Positions 8,611 through 17,331 of a DNA stretch of 64,000 nt are shown here, one piece after another. Within the stretch, counting starts at the first letter, position 1, and each line of letters opens with the position of its first letter. The translations under genes and the position numbers were made by a program. Origin of the DNA: Methanobacterium_B sp963825335 (GTDB lineage: Archaea > Methanobacteriota > Methanobacteria > Methanobacteriales > Methanobacteriaceae); the NCBI GenBank assembly GCA_963825335.1, contig CAWGSP010000001.1, positions 620,001-684,000 of the forward strand, read 5' to 3'. The notes under the pieces were generated by a model that did no database searches, was not told where the DNA came from, and saw only the letters and a program-made list of their open reading frames with translations.

Positions 8611-9321
8611 TTAGATATTCAGTTTAATAAATTTAAATGGCTCGATATACAATGAATTTTTCTTGTATTTAGTTTTAAATGAATACGTTAAAATATGAAC
8701 TCCCTGTTTATTTGCTTCAAACAGTGCCCTTGAAAAATCGGGATCCATCTTTATGTTTGGTGCAAATTCTATTGCATCTTCCACTAATATCAAAAAAAGA
8801 ACTGATGAATTGTAATTATCATTTAGTGCACTTGTTAGTTCTTCAATATGCTTTTTACCACGAGAAGTTGGGGCGTCTGGAAATTTAGCCTTTCCATCTA
8901 TCACGAGTGTACAACCCTTTACTTCAAGAAGCATATTCTCTTTTTTATCGTTAGTTAGTAGAAAATCTATCCTGCTGTTACCGTAAGTAAATTCTCTTCT
9001 AATAATTTTGTAGTCAGATATGGCATCGATTACCCTAGAATTTATAAGTTCTGCTGCTATATCACTGTGAAATCCAGAATTTATTAAAATCCAGTGATCA
9101 TTATTTAATACTGCTATAACATCATATTTTGTTTTCCTAGTTGGATTTTCAGTTGCCTTCCTCAGGAGAATTGTTATACCCGGAATTAATAGTTCTTTGA
9201 GTCTCCCAGGATCCCTCAAATGTGCAAGTTTCCCCTCTCCACATTCTTCAGTTTTAAACAATATTGTGAATCTGTTGGGCCTTTCAACAAATTTACCATG
9301 AAATAAATTTTTGATTATCAT
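8611..9321 (-). CDS. sfsA: SfsA, DNA-binding/nuclease-like sugar fermentation stimulation protein
   Basis: The 236-residue length and sequence fit the SfsA family. It has the N-terminal RPNRFTILF segment, the CHLRDPGRL-like motif (here AHLRDPGRLKELLIPG), SRIDFLL followed by LLEVKGCTLV, and FPDAPTSRGKKHIEEL. The D...E-x-K arrangement resembles restriction-endonuclease-type active sites. The Escherichia coli protein affects maltose genes; the archaeal role is unknown. The start has GGAGAG five bases upstream. The gene is monocistronic between two long gaps. Confidence 0.92.
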   Translation of the reverse strand: MIIKNLFHGKFVERPNRFTILFKTEECGEGKLAHLRDPGRLKELLIPGITILLRKATENPTRKTKYDVIAVLNNDHWILINSGFHSDIAAELINSRVIDAISDYKIIRREFTYGNSRIDFLLTNDKKENMLLEVKGCTLVIDGKAKFPDAPTSRGKKHIEELTSALNDNYNSSVLFLILVEDAIEFAPNIKMDPDFSRALFEANKQGVHILTYSFKTKYKKNSLYIEPFKFIKLNI

Positions 9322-9623
9322 ATCTCTCCATATTTGGTTTAAGTGATTTTACCATATACTTCGATTGAATGCATGGAATATCAGTAAAAAAAAAAATCGA
9401 TACACAATATGTGGTTACACAATACCATCATTAGATTAATTTTTTTTAGGGCTATTCCAATATTTAAGTATTAATATGGACACAATTATTTTCTGTTGAG
9501 ACATATTTTTGGTTCAAATTTATCAGATATAAACCAGAATCAAAATATAGTCATGATCTAATTTGTTATGATCTATTCATTATATCCCAGATAAAAATAT
9601 CTTAATTAATAGAGGTGATAATT
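9322..9623. other. Divergent intergenic region, sfsA and cfbD
   Basis: These 302 bases separate the divergent starts of sfsA and cfbD. They are very AT-rich, with an A-tract near 9388 and TATA-like stretches such as TATTTAAGT near 9461. The only assignable signal is the cfbD ribosome binding site, GAGGTGAT, at 9613-9620. Confidence 0.4.
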
Positions 9624-10697
9624 ATGCATCCAAGACCAAGCCCAATAGCTGCGTCTTTATACACATTACGTGACATGAATACAGATGTCATCATACTGCA
9701 CGGCCCTCACGGCTGTTGTTTCAGAACAGGCCGTTTATTAGAAAATGATGGAGTGCGAGTTGTTACAACGGCGATGTCAGAAAATGATTTCATATTCGGT
9801 GCTTCTGAAAAACTTGAAGAAACCCTCACAAAAGTTGATGAAATGTTCTCACCAAACCTGGTAGGTGTTGTAGGAACATGCGTCAGCATGATAATTGGCG
9901 AAGATATGAAAGAAGCTGTAAAAAATGCTAATATTAAAGCTAAAGTGATTACAGTGGAATCTCATGGAGGATTAGGAGAAGGTGATAATACTGAAGGAGC
10001 AATAGCAGTCTTAAATGCAGCAGCCAAAGAAGGAGTCATACCGCAAAGTGAAATGGAAAGGCAGAATCGAATGTTAAAACTTGCCACCCAAATCGAAAAA
10101 ACACGTGGAATGGCCCAAGGATCCTACATAAAACCATCATACGGAGATAATAAAGTTAAAGTTGCAAAGATGATCCTTGATGCATTTAAAAGAGGGGATA
10201 AAATCGCATTTGTACTCAATGCTAAAAAAGAAACATCCTATTTATTCTCAGACTTGCTTAAAATCCCATTTGAGAAGTACTATCCACAAAACAAAGCCAC
10301 TATAATAGCAAACCTTCAGGAGGATAAAGGCCTCCCAAGAATTAGACAGCACGCAATAAATATCAGGAAAGAACTTGAAGATAATGGAATAAAAATAGAC
10401 TTTATAACAGGTGGGCTCGATGAATATCCTATTACTGGCGAAGCAGCTATTAAAATATTAGAGGAAGAAAAATTTGATATGGTTGTTGTTTCTGGAGTTC
10501 CACATGCATTACCCATTGAAAAGATTGAAACAACATTGATAGCAGTTACCGACGGCCCCAGAATAGTCGAACCTCTTAAAAAGTTGGGATACACAAATGT
10601 AGTTACAGAGTTAGATGCCCATGCAAAAACACTTGGAACGAGTAACATAGTAATATCTGATTTTGGAGAAGTACTCAGAGGCTTATTGGATATCTGA
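9624..10697 (+). CDS. cfbD: Ni-sirohydrochlorin a,c-diamide reductive cyclase catalytic subunit CfbD
   Basis: This 357-residue NifD-like protein is one component of the nitrogenase-like enzyme that reduces and cyclises Ni-sirohydrochlorin a,c-diamide in coenzyme F430 biosynthesis. Its partner CfbC, the reductase, is not in this window. Evidence is the N-terminal HPRPSPIAASLYTLRD, the cysteine segment HGPHGCCFRTGRL expected to help hold the Fe-S cluster, VVGTCVSMIIGED, and the length typical of CfbD. ATG 9624 follows GAGGTGAT at 3-base spacing; GTG 9615 is inside that site. cfbB of the same pathway lies about 38 kb away at 48.2-49.5 kb, so the pathway is scattered. Confidence 0.9.
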   Translation: MHPRPSPIAASLYTLRDMNTDVIILHGPHGCCFRTGRLLENDGVRVVTTAMSENDFIFGASEKLEETLTKVDEMFSPNLVGVVGTCVSMIIGEDMKEAVKNANIKAKVITVESHGGLGEGDNTEGAIAVLNAAAKEGVIPQSEMERQNRMLKLATQIEKTRGMAQGSYIKPSYGDNKVKVAKMILDAFKRGDKIAFVLNAKKETSYLFSDLLKIPFEKYYPQNKATIIANLQEDKGLPRIRQHAINIRKELEDNGIKIDFITGGLDEYPITGEAAIKILEEEKFDMVVVSGVPHALPIEKIETTLIAVTDGPRIVEPLKKLGYTNVVTELDAHAKTLGTSNIVISDFGEVLRGLLDI

Positions 10698-10884
10698 TCG
10701 TACCTTATTTTAAATAATATAATGATTATTTAAAAAAAAATGATATTTTTGTGTTACTAGATATAAGTAGCTCTAATTTCAATTAAGTTGATCGATAACA
10801 ACAAATGAATTTTTATATAACCAGTATTAATAGTATATCCATACTAAACAATAGACCATTATTTGAAATGTAAAGGTGATATTT

Positions 10885-11892
10885 ATGACAAGAACCGTTG
10901 GAATGATACTCTGCGGAGGCTTTGGAAAGAGATTAAGACCATTAACTGAAACAATTCCAAAACCACTCATAGAGATTAAGGATAATTACACTATCTTAGA
11001 CAAACAACTCTTTGATTTTAAAAATGCTGGAGTCGACCATGTACTTCTTTTAACAGGATTTTTAAGCGACAAGATTCGTGAGAGATATGGCGATGAATAT
11101 AAAGGAGTAAAAATAGAATATATAGAAGAAGACGAACCCCTAGGAACTCTAAATGCCATTAAACTCGGTATGAAAAATCTTGACGATCATGACCAGTGCA
11201 TCATTAGAAATGGAGATGTTGTAGCCGATCTTAACATTAAAAAAATGATCGATCAAGGAGAAAAATCTGATTATCCCCTTTCAATATTCATAACCCAAAT
11301 GGTGTCACCCTATGGAATTGTTGAAATAAGTGGAGACAGGCTTGTCTCATTCAAAGAAAAACCCGTCCTAGATTACTACATAAATGGTGGAGTGTACTTT
11401 TCAAAAGGTGAAATTGATTTTGGAAGCTTTGATGTTGGAGACATAGAAAAGACAGTGTTTCCCATGCTAGCCAAAGACAACAAACTCGGTTACTACAAAG
11501 AGAACGGACTATTCTGGATGGCTATAGACACTTCAAAAGAGTTAGAATCCATCAAAAAAGAGTACGAAAACAGGGAAGACAAACCATGGGGATATGAGAA
11601 AATCCTTATTAACACCGAGAAGTATTTAACCAAGGAACTTTTCATAAGGGAAGGTTACCAAACATCATTCCATTACCACTCACAAAAGGATGAAACAATG
11701 TATATCGTCAGTGGTGCAGGTTACATTGAATTTGAGAACCGAAAAGACTATTTTGGAAAAAATGACACCATACGAATAGAACCAAAACAAGTACATTCAA
11801 TTGTTGCAATGGAAAATACAGTTCTACACGAGGTTTCAACACCACATCTAGACGACACCATCCGGGTGAAAGATTACTACGATGTAAGATAA
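10885..11892 (+). CDS. Sugar-1-phosphate nucleotidyltransferase fused to a cupin domain
   Basis: The 335-residue protein has an N-terminal nucleotidyltransferase domain (residues 1-235) with the glycine-rich motif LCGGFGKRLRPLTETIPKPL and a RNGDVVAD metal-binding segment. The C-terminal cupin (about 237-335, starting KPWGYEKIL) carries HYHSQKDETMYIVSG-type metal ligands, as in type II phosphomannose isomerases. The bifunctional order suggests supply of an activated sugar, perhaps GDP-mannose or a relative, for glycans. The sugar is not decidable from the sequence. ATG 10885 follows AAAGGTGAT at short spacing. It lies 61 bases before hisH on the same strand. Confidence 0.85.
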   Translation: MTRTVGMILCGGFGKRLRPLTETIPKPLIEIKDNYTILDKQLFDFKNAGVDHVLLLTGFLSDKIRERYGDEYKGVKIEYIEEDEPLGTLNAIKLGMKNLDDHDQCIIRNGDVVADLNIKKMIDQGEKSDYPLSIFITQMVSPYGIVEISGDRLVSFKEKPVLDYYINGGVYFSKGEIDFGSFDVGDIEKTVFPMLAKDNKLGYYKENGLFWMAIDTSKELESIKKEYENREDKPWGYEKILINTEKYLTKELFIREGYQTSFHYHSQKDETMYIVSGAGYIEFENRKDYFGKNDTIRIEPKQVHSIVAMENTVLHEVSTPHLDDTIRVKDYYDVR

Positions 11893-11953
11893 TAAATCGA
11901 ATGGTTAAGCATATTTTTTATGATTAAATAACAGAATGGTCAGGAACAGTATT

Positions 11954-12565
11954 ATGTTAACCATTATCGACTATGGATCAGGTAATCTTAAAAGCATGAA
12001 AAATGGTTTTAAGAAAATTGGTGTCGAAGCTAATGTGTCTTCATCTTTAAAAGAAATGAAAGACGCAGAAGCACTCGTATTACCCGGCGTAGGTGCTTTT
12101 GGCAATGCCATGCATGGACTTGCAGAATATGAATGTGTAATAAAGGAACATATTGAAGAGGGTAAACCATTCCTAGGAGTTTGTCTTGGACTTCAAGTAC
12201 TCTTCACCTCGAGCGAAGAAAGTCCCGATGTTGGCGGACTTGACCTGTTCAAGGGAGAGGTATGTCACTTTCCATATTCTTTAAAAGAACAGGGACTAAA
12301 AATACCTCAAATGGGATGGAATCAGTTACAAATTAAAAATAACTGCCCATTGCTAACAGGTGTTGGAAGTGATTACATGTACTTTGTACACTCCTACTAT
12401 GTTAAACCTGAAGATGAAAAAATAATATCTGCTACTGTTGACTACGGTGTTGATGTTCCAGCTGCAGTATGTAAAAATAACATCTTTGCAACCCAGTTTC
12501 ATCCAGAAAAAAGCGGAAAGAAAGGTCTTCAAATCCTAAAAAATTTCATAGACCTGATATACTGA
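11954..12565 (+). CDS. hisH: Imidazole glycerol phosphate synthase glutaminase subunit HisH
   Basis: This 203-residue class I glutamine amidotransferase supplies ammonia to HisF in histidine synthesis. Diagnostic features are the N-terminal TIIDYGSGNLKS, the oxyanion and nucleophile segment FLGVCLGLQ with Cys77, and the His-x-Glu pair in FATQFHPEKSG near residues 183-185. I start at ATG 11954, which matches the family N-terminus and has TCAGGA about eight bases before it. An ATG at 11936 would add six residues. hisF is not adjacent; hisB is near 43.8 kb, so histidine genes are dispersed here. Confidence 0.93.
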   Translation: MLTIIDYGSGNLKSMKNGFKKIGVEANVSSSLKEMKDAEALVLPGVGAFGNAMHGLAEYECVIKEHIEEGKPFLGVCLGLQVLFTSSEESPDVGGLDLFKGEVCHFPYSLKEQGLKIPQMGWNQLQIKNNCPLLTGVGSDYMYFVHSYYVKPEDEKIISATVDYGVDVPAAVCKNNIFATQFHPEKSGKKGLQILKNFIDLIY

Positions 12566-12686
12566 TTTGATTAGCAGTTTGATTCAAAATTTCGTTGGAT
12601 AAACAATAATTATGTATTAATTTTCATGGGATAAATATTAATATCTCGGGCAACATACAGATAACTTGCTAAAAAAGGTGTTTTAA

Positions 12687-14051
12687 GTGGATATCGAAGG
12701 ATTTGTAAGACGTAATATCAAAGATGACAACATAGTAACCGTTCAGAAAAATTTGGTAGACAAAATATTGGAATATAAAGACATAGATCCTGGAAAGGCC
12801 GATTTAATGGCCGCTGCAGTGATAGAAGAAGTAAAAAATACCCTTAAAATTGATGAATACCCTGATGAATTCATGAAAGAACTCATCAAATACCCAATTT
12901 CACAAGTAAAGATGGGCGAAATTGGAGTTGGGTCTAGAGGTGAGGGTGATTTTTTTGTCCACAGGAAAATTGCGGAAATTGTTTCCAGCACAAAAAGCAG
13001 TGCATATATTTCACCTTCTGCCCAAGACGATGGAGGAGTAGTTAAATCCAAATTAAATTCAAATGACGTGTATATTACTACTGCGGTAGATGGAATTCAT
13101 TCTAGACTGAGTGAATATCCTTTTCTGGGTGGTTTTCATGTTGCAAGAGCTACATTACGAGATGTTTGTGTTATGGGGGCAGATCCTATAGCCATGTTGA
13201 GTGATATCCATCTTGCAGATGACGGAGACGTTGGTAAATTGTTTGATTTTACAGCAGGAGTTTGTGCAGTTTCAGAACTTGTTGATGTACCCCTAGTCGC
13301 AGGCAGCACTCTACGAGTTGGTGGTGACATGGTTTTAGGTGATAGACTGGTGAGTGCAGTTGGTGCCGTTGGGATATCCAAGTATCCTCCGACAGCAAGA
13401 AAAAGAGCAGAATCAGGGGATGTTGTACTCCTTACTGAAGGTTCTGGAGGAGGCACAATAACAACCACCGCAATTTATCACGGTCTTTTCGATGTTGTTT
13501 GGGAAACCATGGATATAAACTTTATAAAAGCATCTGAAGCAATATTTCATGCAGGACTACTTCCTGAAGTACATGCAATGACTGACGTTACAAATGGTGG
13601 ATTAAGAGGAGATGCACACGAAATAACCAAGACAACAGGGTTAGGTTTGACCTTCTACGAAGAGGAAATACGTTCAATGGTAAATCCTAAAGTGCTTGAA
13701 ATGCTTGAAAAATTAGAGATAGACCCTCTTGGTGTATCAGTAGATTCGTTAATGATAATAGCACCTCCTGACATCGCATCTAAGGTCAAGAAAGTTATAT
13801 CAAATGTAGGGGTCCGAATTGAAGAAATTGGTTATGTGGATTCATCTGGTGTGTCGAAACTAATCAAAGACACAGGGAAACAAGTGGAATTAAAACCACT
13901 ATTTAGAGAAGCAGCATACACTAAAATAAAGAAAATCGTCGGGGATATTGAACCCGATGACTTTGATGCAATGAAGGAAAAGGTCCAAAATGCTGCGCTT
14001 CAAGCAATTAAAAAGAAAGACAGAATAGTAAAAACAATCAACGACAGATGA
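12687..14051 (+). CDS. AIR synthase (PurM/HypE/ThiL superfamily)-related protein
   Basis: The 454-residue protein belongs to the PurM-like ATP-binding superfamily. It contains TTAVDGIHSRL (a D-G-x-x-x-R/K phosphate-binding motif), ATLRDVCVMGADPIAML, GSTLRVGGDMV, and a C-terminal half with MTDVTNGGLRGDAHE. It is too diverged to be purM itself. Related archaeal proteins are annotated only as AIR-synthase-related or hydrogenase-maturation-like. Start GTG 12687 is supported by AAGGTG ten bases upstream. The next gene begins 29 bases after the stop and may be co-transcribed. Confidence 0.75.
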   Translation: MDIEGFVRRNIKDDNIVTVQKNLVDKILEYKDIDPGKADLMAAAVIEEVKNTLKIDEYPDEFMKELIKYPISQVKMGEIGVGSRGEGDFFVHRKIAEIVSSTKSSAYISPSAQDDGGVVKSKLNSNDVYITTAVDGIHSRLSEYPFLGGFHVARATLRDVCVMGADPIAMLSDIHLADDGDVGKLFDFTAGVCAVSELVDVPLVAGSTLRVGGDMVLGDRLVSAVGAVGISKYPPTARKRAESGDVVLLTEGSGGGTITTTAIYHGLFDVVWETMDINFIKASEAIFHAGLLPEVHAMTDVTNGGLRGDAHEITKTTGLGLTFYEEEIRSMVNPKVLEMLEKLEIDPLGVSVDSLMIIAPPDIASKVKKVISNVGVRIEEIGYVDSSGVSKLIKDTGKQVELKPLFREAAYTKIKKIVGDIEPDDFDAMKEKVQNAALQAIKKKDRIVKTINDR

Positions 14052-14080
14052 TATTAAATTATTAATCATGGGTTTATAAA

Positions 14081-14527
14081 ATGAAAGATATGGATGAGTG
14101 CGGATTCATCTTAACTTTAGATGCGATATTGGCCATGATACCAATATTCATAGTTATTTTGAGTGTGGCCAATACAACCTATAATTATAATAATTTTAAT
14201 CCTGAAAACCGGTTTTATCACGAGGCTCATGATACAATAGAACTTATGGCAGAATATCATGGCCCAGATGGCCTAACCACATTAGAAGAAGTTTCAAACG
14301 AACTCTCAGATAATTCAAACCCCATTAATCGAGTACAATATGCAAAAGAGAAGGTTGATCCTTTGCTAAATAAAACATTAAAAGGGCTAAATTATTCTTT
14401 AGTGGAAGTTAATCAACTCAATGGGAAAGAAATCACTTCTAATGGAGATATCAGAGAGGCAAAAAATGTTGCGGTTGCCATTAAATATTATAGAAATTAC
14501 ATTTTTAAACTCTATGTTGGGGAATAA
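14081..14527 (+). CDS. Pilin-like small membrane-anchored protein, function unknown
   Basis: The 148-residue protein opens with MKDMDECGFILTLDAILAMI and continues into one long hydrophobic helix, then a hydrophilic extracellular-type domain with many Asn and Glu. A short charged leader ending in Gly-Phe before a hydrophobic stretch is the layout of type IV-pilin-like (class III) signal peptides. The canonical Glu5 is absent (an Asp lies nearby), so cleavage by an archaeal prepilin peptidase is uncertain. The rest has no domain I recognise. It sits 29 bases after the PurM-like gene and 74 before a PAP2 membrane protein. Confidence 0.6.
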   Translation: MKDMDECGFILTLDAILAMIPIFIVILSVANTTYNYNNFNPENRFYHEAHDTIELMAEYHGPDGLTTLEEVSNELSDNSNPINRVQYAKEKVDPLLNKTLKGLNYSLVEVNQLNGKEITSNGDIREAKNVAVAIKYYRNYIFKLYVGE

Positions 14528-14601
14528 AATATTAATTGAAACATATCAAGCAATGAATCATATTTTTTTAAAGATATAAAAATGTTTTAGGACATGAAAT
14601 C

Positions 14602-15213
14602 ATGGAATATCCTCAACAAAAACAGCCAGCTAAATATGAGATCGCAAAGTACATATCTTTCATTGCTCATCCCCCAATTATTTCAGTGCCCACTTTTATA
14701 GTTATTAATCTGCATTTCCTAGGTCTGATCCATTCGGTATCAATAATAGTCATATGTGCGGTATTCGGTGCTTTCATACCAGTTTTTACATCCTTAGTAC
14801 TGATAAAAAAAATGGGTACAGACCTTGATATAACCGATCGCACCAAAAGAACCATGCCCCTACTATTAGCAATTATATCCTACTCAATAGGATTCCTAAT
14901 ACTCTTATTTGTAAATGCTCCTCCAGTAACTACGGTACTGATGTTCTGTTATGTTACAAATACAATCGCTATTCTCTTTATAAACTTCAAATGGAAAATC
15001 AGTATACATGCTATGGGCATTGCAGGACCTACAGCCGTCTTAACCTATGTGTTTGGTCTGTCAGGAGTTTTTTTTGGGCTAATAATTCTAATTGTGATGT
15101 GGAGCAGAGTGACTCTCAAAAAACATACCATCTCACAAGTTTTGGCCGGTGCTGTGCTTGGTCTATTTTTAACAGCGATACAGTTAATTTACTTGGTCCC
15201 GCTAATTTCATGA
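14602..15213 (+). CDS. PAP2-superfamily membrane phosphatase-like protein
   Basis: This 203-residue protein has about six hydrophobic helices. Its C-terminal half holds a reduced PAP2 signature: KISIHAMGIAGP (S-x-H-A) followed by WSRVTLKKHTISQVLAGAVLG (S-R, H and G-x-x-x-G). The first lysine motif lies in the ITDRTKRTMPLL segment. PAP2 enzymes dephosphorylate lipid phosphates such as polyprenyl pyrophosphate, so a role in lipid-carrier recycling is plausible but not shown. ATG 14602 has AGGACATG upstream. A tRNA gene follows 121 bases later. Confidence 0.75.
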   Translation: MEYPQQKQPAKYEIAKYISFIAHPPIISVPTFIVINLHFLGLIHSVSIIVICAVFGAFIPVFTSLVLIKKMGTDLDITDRTKRTMPLLLAIISYSIGFLILLFVNAPPVTTVLMFCYVTNTIAILFINFKWKISIHAMGIAGPTAVLTYVFGLSGVFFGLIILIVMWSRVTLKKHTISQVLAGAVLGLFLTAIQLIYLVPLIS

Positions 15214-15334
15214 TCAAATAATCTCAGTAACCGGGATAGTAACATTAAAATTTAAATAGAAAAAGAGTTAATTGAATAATATTGAATTAATTCTTAATTT
15301 TAAATTAATAAGAATTGAAAAAATAGTATTTGTT

Positions 15335-15406
15335 GCCTTGGTAGTGTAGCGGATATCACGTAGGATTGCGGATCCTATTACCCGGGTTCGAGTCCCGGTC
15401 AGGGCA
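15335..15406 (+). tRNA. tRNA-Arg (anticodon GCG)
   Basis: The 72-base sequence folds into a full cloverleaf. The acceptor arms GCCTTGG and TCAGGGC pair with two G-T pairs. The D arm begins GTGT, the anticodon stem is TAGGA/TCCTA with loop TTGCGGA (anticodon GCG, reading CGC/CGU), and the T arm is CCGGG/CCCGG around TTCGAGT. The discriminator base is A and CCA is not encoded. It stands alone on the plus strand between the PAP2 gene and the end of tfrA. Confidence 0.95.
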
Positions 15407-15479
15407 TGATTTTATTAGAGTTTTTGGGGATGGGAATGCTTGATTCCACAAAAAAAATTATAATATTTTATCTGTGAAA

Positions 15480-17156
15480 TTAGTTGAATTTACACGTAGA
15501 CCCTATTCCTCTTTTCAAATAACTAAAATCCTTATTTTTATTCAATACAATGCTCCTCTCCCATCTACTATCGTTTTCAGGGAAATCTTCCCTGTAGTGT
15601 GAACCTCTGCTTTCACGCCGTAACAAAGCTGATTGAGTAACAAGAGACGCTACTGTTAATTGATTGTTAACTTCAAGGGCATCTAGTAAATTTTTATTGA
15701 ATCCTGAACCTTCCGGTACTTTCATATTCAAAGATTTTTTCATGAGGTCATCTATTAGGTTTGAGGCTTTTTTAAGTCCTGTTTCATTTCTAATTATTGC
15801 AACATAATCCCACATTGTTTTCATAAGTTCTGTTTTTATTTCATGCGGGTACACATCACCGTCTCCAAAGAGTTTGATGATCTTTAGTTCTTCAGCATCC
15901 ACTTGATCCTCGTTATATGAAAGTTCGGTTAATACTGCTTTTTTAGCAGCCGTTTCGCCGGCACGTTTACCAAAAACTTGTGTATCTGCTAAGGCATTTC
16001 CTCCGAGGCGGTTAGCGCCATGAACTCCGCCTGTTGCTTCTCCTGCTGCGTACAAATTTTTGATAGTAGTTTCACATCTGGGGTTAATTCTAGCACCGCC
16101 CATGAAATGGTGTGCTGTTGGAGCAACTTCCATTGCCTCCTCCCTAATATCAATCCCTACATCTCGGAATTGGAGCAGCATGGTTTCGAGTTTTTCCTCT
16201 ACCACATCCCTTGGAAGGTGTGTTACGTCGAGATAAACCCCCCCTTTTTTAGTACCGCGGCCCTCCCTGATCTCGTTATATATTGCACGGGCTACTACAT
16301 CACGGGTGGCAAGTTCTCCCCTTTCATCGTAGTTTTTCATGAAACGTTCCATATTAACATTGAATAATTTTCCCCCTTCACCGCGAACTGCTTCTGTTAC
16401 AAGAACCCCCCTTCGAGATTCGGGATAGAGCATTCCAGTTGGGTGAAATTGTACTTGTTCCATATCGATCAGGTCAGCACCGGCATTATATGCAAGACTG
16501 TAACTATCTCCTGTTTTTTGAATGGCATTTGAAGTCACCGGATAAAGCCATCCAGCGCCCCCACTTGCTATTATTGTTGATTTGGCCCGGAATATTTGAA
16601 AATTAGAATTTCTTAATGATACACCAACTGCTCCTATTACTTGTTTTCCTTCTGGATCTGTTAAAAGCGATGTTATCATGACTTCATCAATGGTTTTTAT
16701 TCCCTGTCTGATAACTTCTTCTTTCAATGCCATCATCATTTCATGGCCAGTCCTATCTCCCTGAAAACATGTTCTTCTGAAACTTTGGCCCCCGAATGGT
16801 CTCTGATTCAATTTTCCTGAATCCATTCTATCGAATATTGCGCCGTAACTTTCGAGTTCAATTAATCTATTTTGGGCTTCGTTAACCAGAATTCTCACGA
16901 GATTCATATCATTGAGGTATGCACCTCCCTTCATTGTATCTTTGAAGTGTATATCCACACTATCTTCAGGGTCTACATAACCAAATGCAGCATTATAACC
17001 TCCTTCTGCAAGTGTTGTACAACCTGATTTGAATGATAAGCCTTTTGAAACTATTGTAACATTTAAATTATATTTTACTGCCTCTATAGCTGCCCTGCAT
17101 CCTGCACCACCAGATCCTATGATCAGTACATCGCATTCGTGTATCTCTCTTTCCAT
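15480..17156 (-). CDS. tfrA: Thiol:fumarate reductase (CoM/CoB) flavoprotein subunit A
   Basis: The 558-residue flavoprotein is of the succinate dehydrogenase/fumarate reductase type. The FAD-binding N-terminus is DVLIIGSGGAGCRAAIEA. The covalent-flavin and substrate region includes SGCTTLAEGGYNAA, HPTGM, EAVRGEGG and HHFMGG, with NRLGGNALADTQVFGKRAG near the end of the core. In Methanobacteriales TfrAB oxidises CoM-SH and CoB-SH with fumarate, giving succinate and heterodisulfide. No tfrB is adjacent, which is usual for this group. No clear ribosome binding site precedes ATG 17156. It is transcribed divergently from sepS. Confidence 0.88.
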   Translation of the reverse strand: MEREIHECDVLIIGSGGAGCRAAIEAVKYNLNVTIVSKGLSFKSGCTTLAEGGYNAAFGYVDPEDSVDIHFKDTMKGGAYLNDMNLVRILVNEAQNRLIELESYGAIFDRMDSGKLNQRPFGGQSFRRTCFQGDRTGHEMMMALKEEVIRQGIKTIDEVMITSLLTDPEGKQVIGAVGVSLRNSNFQIFRAKSTIIASGGAGWLYPVTSNAIQKTGDSYSLAYNAGADLIDMEQVQFHPTGMLYPESRRGVLVTEAVRGEGGKLFNVNMERFMKNYDERGELATRDVVARAIYNEIREGRGTKKGGVYLDVTHLPRDVVEEKLETMLLQFRDVGIDIREEAMEVAPTAHHFMGGARINPRCETTIKNLYAAGEATGGVHGANRLGGNALADTQVFGKRAGETAAKKAVLTELSYNEDQVDAEELKIIKLFGDGDVYPHEIKTELMKTMWDYVAIIRNETGLKKASNLIDDLMKKSLNMKVPEGSGFNKNLLDALEVNNQLTVASLVTQSALLRRESRGSHYREDFPENDSRWERSIVLNKNKDFSYLKRGIGSTCKFN

Positions 17157-17331
17157 ATATGGAATTTATTTCTTAGTGTTATTTATTTTTTGTTCATTTT
17201 ACCATTCAATATTGTAAAATTTCGCAAAAATAAATATAAGAAGGATCAAGACAAAATTCTAATTATTAACAAAATTCTATTAATAAATTCTTATGCGCAT
17301 ATTAATATAATTATCATCAAGGAGTCATTGA

